Assembly: GCA_046538105.1 (NCBI GenBank)
Contig: JBKHJO010000012.1
Location: forward strand, 1 to 52,792
Direction of reading: 5' to 3'
Source of the DNA: JAWLEV01 sp046538105
GTDB taxonomy: Bacteria; Chloroflexota; Anaerolineae; UBA1429
DNA length: 52,792 nt
In this document: in pieces, positions 50,831 through 52,792 of the stretch
Position numbering within the stretch: position 1 is the stretch's first letter
How the letters are laid out: each line of letters begins with the position of its first letter
The notes under the pieces: model-generated
Told to the model about the DNA's origin: nothing
The model's database searches: none
Seen by the model: the letters and a program-made list of their open reading frames with translations, nothing else
Position numbers and translations under genes: made by a program

Positions 50831-51403
50831 TTACCCGCCCAGATAGCGCAGCGCAGAGAGGATGCGTTCATCCAACTCCTCCACCTCATCGGGGATTCCC
50901 GAGAGGGCGCTGCGCGCCTCGGAGACACTATAGCCCAGGGCGGTGAGGGCATCAATCACCTCGGCGTCCCCCTCTCCCATACCGGGCGTCCAGGCCTCGG
51001 AGACGGTCACCTTGTCCTGCAGATCGAGGAGGAGGCGCTGGGCCGTCTTGGGACCGATGCCGGGGATATGGGTCAGGGTGGAGGCGTCCCCCTGGGCGAT
51101 GGCCCCGCGTAGAACCTCGGGGGAAAAGGTCGAGAGCACGGCCAGTGCCGTGCGCGGCCCGACACCGCTGACGCCAAGAAGCGTGGTAAAAAGTTCCCTC
51201 TCCTCCACAGAAAGAAAGCCATAGAGGGCGATACGATCCTCACGCACGTACATGTGCGTGTATAGTTCCACATTCTGTCCCACACGCGTGACGCTGTCCA
51301 GGACATCGCTCACCACGTACACCAGGAATCCCACCCCGCCCACCTCTACCACGAGGGCGTTCTCCCTGATGGCCTTTACCGGACCAGAAAGGCTCGCGAT
51401 CAC
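50831..51403 (-). CDS. ruvA: Holliday junction branch-migration protein RuvA
   Basis: A 190-residue RuvA, which forms tetramers that hold Holliday junctions for RuvB. It begins with GTG as (M)IASLSGPVKAIRENALVVEV after GAGGTCC. The OB fold (YTHMYVREDRIALYGFLSVEE) and the helix-hairpin-helix motifs (LLGVSGVGPRTALAVLS; LTHIPGIGPKTAQRLLLDL) are intact, with the RuvB-binding tail (ALTALGYSVSEARSAL). The gene starts right after ruvC. ruvB is not in this window. Confidence 0.97.
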   Translation of the reverse strand: MIASLSGPVKAIRENALVVEVGGVGFLVYVVSDVLDSVTRVGQNVELYTHMYVREDRIALYGFLSVEERELFTTLLGVSGVGPRTALAVLSTFSPEVLRGAIAQGDASTLTHIPGIGPKTAQRLLLDLQDKVTVSEAWTPGMGEGDAEVIDALTALGYSVSEARSALSGIPDEVEELDERILSALRYLGG

Positions 51404-51405
51404 CG

Positions 51406-51915
51406 TCAGGACCTCGCCGTATCGCTTGCGCGCAAAAGCCCGGACATCCGCGCCGCGTGCTGATGGCATATAGCCAAAGCCAGGGCATCGGCGGCGTCAT
51501 CGGGACGGGGCACCTCTTCCAGACGTAGCAGAACGCGCACCATCTCCTGCACCTGCTCCTTCTCGGCCCTCCCGTATCCCGTGATCCCCTCTTTGATCTG
51601 TAGGGGAGTGTATTCCGCGATCTGCAATCCCGCCTGCGCCAGCGCCAGGAGCAGCACGCCCCGGGCCTCGCCCACCATCATGGCCGTGCGCACATTCTTG
51701 CAGAAAAAAAGTTCCTCCACTGCAGCGACATCGGGGCCATATTCGTCCAGCAGGCAGGACATCTCGCCATGAATCTTGGCCAGACGCTCACCGACCGGCG
51801 TGTTTGCGGGCGTGCGTATCACGCCGTAGGAAACAGCGCTCAAATCCCTGCCATCTCCCGCCACCAAACCGTAACCGGTGGTGGCCAATCCCGGATCGAG
51901 GCCCAGAACCAGCAT
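51406..51915 (-). CDS. ruvC: Holliday junction resolvase RuvC
   Basis: A 169-residue RuvC that cuts Holliday junctions symmetrically. Its RNase H-like core shows LVLGLDPGLATTGYGLV with the first catalytic Asp, VAAVEELFFCKNVRTAMMVG with Glu, and RPDDAADALALAICH with the last Asp pair. The ATG at 51915 is chosen; a TTG at 51927 overlapping the yebC stop is possible. It is the middle gene of yebC-ruvC-ruvA. Confidence 0.97.
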   Translation of the reverse strand: MLVLGLDPGLATTGYGLVAGDGRDLSAVSYGVIRTPANTPVGERLAKIHGEMSCLLDEYGPDVAAVEELFFCKNVRTAMMVGEARGVLLLALAQAGLQIAEYTPLQIKEGITGYGRAEKEQVQEMVRVLLRLEEVPRPDDAADALALAICHQHAARMSGLLRASDTARS

Positions 51916-51923
51916 ACGACGTC

Positions 51924-52688
51924 TCAAGCCGCCTGATCGCTCTCGTATTTCTCGATCATGTCATCCTGAAGATCCAGGTTAGAGTACACATCCTGCACGT
52001 CGAGCAGGTCCTCCAGAGCCTCCACCAGTCGCATGACCTTCATGGTATCCTTTTCCGACAAGGTCTTGATAGTCTGGGGTTCCCACGAAATTTCCGCGTT
52101 ATCGACCTCAAAACCCGCCTCCTCCAGGGTATCGGACACGGCCTTGAAATCCTCGACGGCGGTATAGACCTCGACCCCGTCCTCATCGATCTCCACATCC
52201 TCTGCGCCGGCGTCTATGGCCTCCAGGGCCACCTCCTCGGGATCCATAGCACCGGGGTCAATCGCCAGATACCCCTTCCGCGAGAACATCCATGAGACAC
52301 AGCCGCCAGAGCCCAGATTCCCCCCATGGGTGGAAAGAACGTGGCGGACATCAGAGACGGCACGATTCCTGTTATCGGTCAAATAATGGATCATCAGGGC
52401 GATGCCTTTTGGTCCATAGCCCTCGTAAAACCCCTCTTCCAGGGCCTTGCCATCCAGGGACCTACCAGCCCCCCGGTCGATGGCCCGCTGAATGTTATCC
52501 TTGGGCATGTTCGCATCCGCGGCCCTATCCAGGGCAAGACGCAGACGGACATTGTACTCTGGATCCTCTCCACCCTCTCGTACAGCAACGACAATCTCGT
52601 GGGCCAGTTTGGTAAACAGCCTGCCACGCTTTTGATCATTGGCTTTCTTTTGTCGCTTAATGGTGGACCATTTACTATGTCCAGACAT
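51924..52688 (-). CDS. yebC: YebC/PmpR family regulator or translation factor
   Basis: A 254-residue YebC with the family start SGHSKWSTIKRQKKANDQKR, then NVRLRLALDRAADANMPKDN and GGCVSWMFSRKG. Members of this family are known as DNA-binding regulators, and some help ribosomes pass proline stretches. A GGGAGGT site precedes the ATG. It is the first gene of the yebC-ruvC-ruvA operon. Confidence 0.97.
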   Translation of the reverse strand: MSGHSKWSTIKRQKKANDQKRGRLFTKLAHEIVVAVREGGEDPEYNVRLRLALDRAADANMPKDNIQRAIDRGAGRSLDGKALEEGFYEGYGPKGIALMIHYLTDNRNRAVSDVRHVLSTHGGNLGSGGCVSWMFSRKGYLAIDPGAMDPEEVALEAIDAGAEDVEIDEDGVEVYTAVEDFKAVSDTLEEAGFEVDNAEISWEPQTIKTLSEKDTMKVMRLVEALEDLLDVQDVYSNLDLQDDMIEKYESDQAA

Positions 52689-52748
52689 TTTAACCTCCCA
52701 TCAAGCCATAATAACGAATATAACGCATTCCCAACAATATTTTCTGGT

Positions 52749-52778
52749 TATTATAACATCCAAGAGAGAAATTGACCA
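52749..52778 (-). promoter_or_regulatory. Promoter of yebC-ruvC-ruvA
   Basis: On the minus strand: -35 TTGGTC (52778-52773), 18-nt spacer, -10 TATAAT (52754-52749), about 60 bp before the yebC start. Confidence 0.6.
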
Positions 52779-52792
52779 ATGGGACGTGGTAG

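Noticed and set aside
1..52792. CRISPR array or complete insertion sequence
   Set aside because: No regularly spaced direct repeats of CRISPR size and no full transposase were seen. The only IS trace is the short remnant at 12.8-13.0 kb.

Overview
The window looks like chromosomal DNA of a bacterium with fairly high G+C, most plausibly a member of the Chloroflexota (Anaerolineae-like). This assignment is inference from gene content, not from a marker-gene comparison. The pointers are a valS gene under a T-box, a glmS gene behind a glmS ribozyme, a P/T-rich single-pass sortase and SH3 protein, a fused alpha/beta thiamine-diphosphate E1, a DUF1998 helicase carrying an HNH domain, and frequent GTG/TTG starts. 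Promoters are of the ordinary sigma-70 type; one at 32732-32760 matches the consensus exactly.

Layout. 1-3.3 kb: the start of a large DNA methylase/restriction protein (runs off the left edge), a GNAT acetyltransferase, a GH29 alpha-L-fucosidase, and two copies of a palindromic repeat. 3.1-6.35 kb: valS with a complete T-box leader (Val specifier GUC) and a small downstream YtxH-like membrane protein. 6.6-8.6 kb: a UPF0175-like/DUF3368 PIN toxin-antitoxin pair and a DUF559-type endonuclease. 8.7-12.7 kb: a ManA-like double cupin protein, then a sulfotransferase-glycosyltransferase pair. 12.8-15.9 kb: an IS remnant, a CAU tRNA, infC-rpmI-rplT, a SpoU/TrmH rRNA methyltransferase and cinA. 16.2-19.7 kb: a threonine-dehydrogenase-like enzyme, a DUF1537 acid-sugar kinase and a PdxA2 dehydrogenase, an acid-sugar (threonate/erythronate type) catabolic operon. 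19.7-24.7 kb: a leftward choline-sulfatase-like gene, moaD-moaE, a Rieske lipoprotein and a heme-type membrane protein, with a divergent MFS transporter. 24.7-26.7 kb: a sortase and membrane proteins. 27-32.6 kb: a five-gene catabolic operon (SDR, LDH2-type dehydrogenase, Zn dehydrogenase, VOC protein, fused E1 alpha-beta) with no E2 or E3.

32.7-44.2 kb: an SH3 membrane protein, ligA, an MrfA-like helicase with an HNH nuclease domain inserted before its DUF1998 cysteine cluster, its partner exonuclease MrfB, a hybrid histidine kinase, then a double GNAT protein, a methyltransferase and a YhfC-type intramembrane protease. 44.2-47.1 kb: ppa and glmS with its ribozyme and promoter. 47.2-50.8 kb: three tightly packed membrane genes related to the proton-pumping subunits of complex I/Mrp/Hyf complexes, with no hydrophilic subunit beside them. 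50.8-52.8 kb: yebC-ruvC-ruvA.

The most unusual items are the MrfA-HNH/MrfB pair, the orphan antiporter-like membrane trio, the E1-fusion operon, the two RNA regulators (T-box and glmS ribozyme), and the MoaDE-Rieske-heme cluster. Functions are assigned by motif recognition only; no database search was run.
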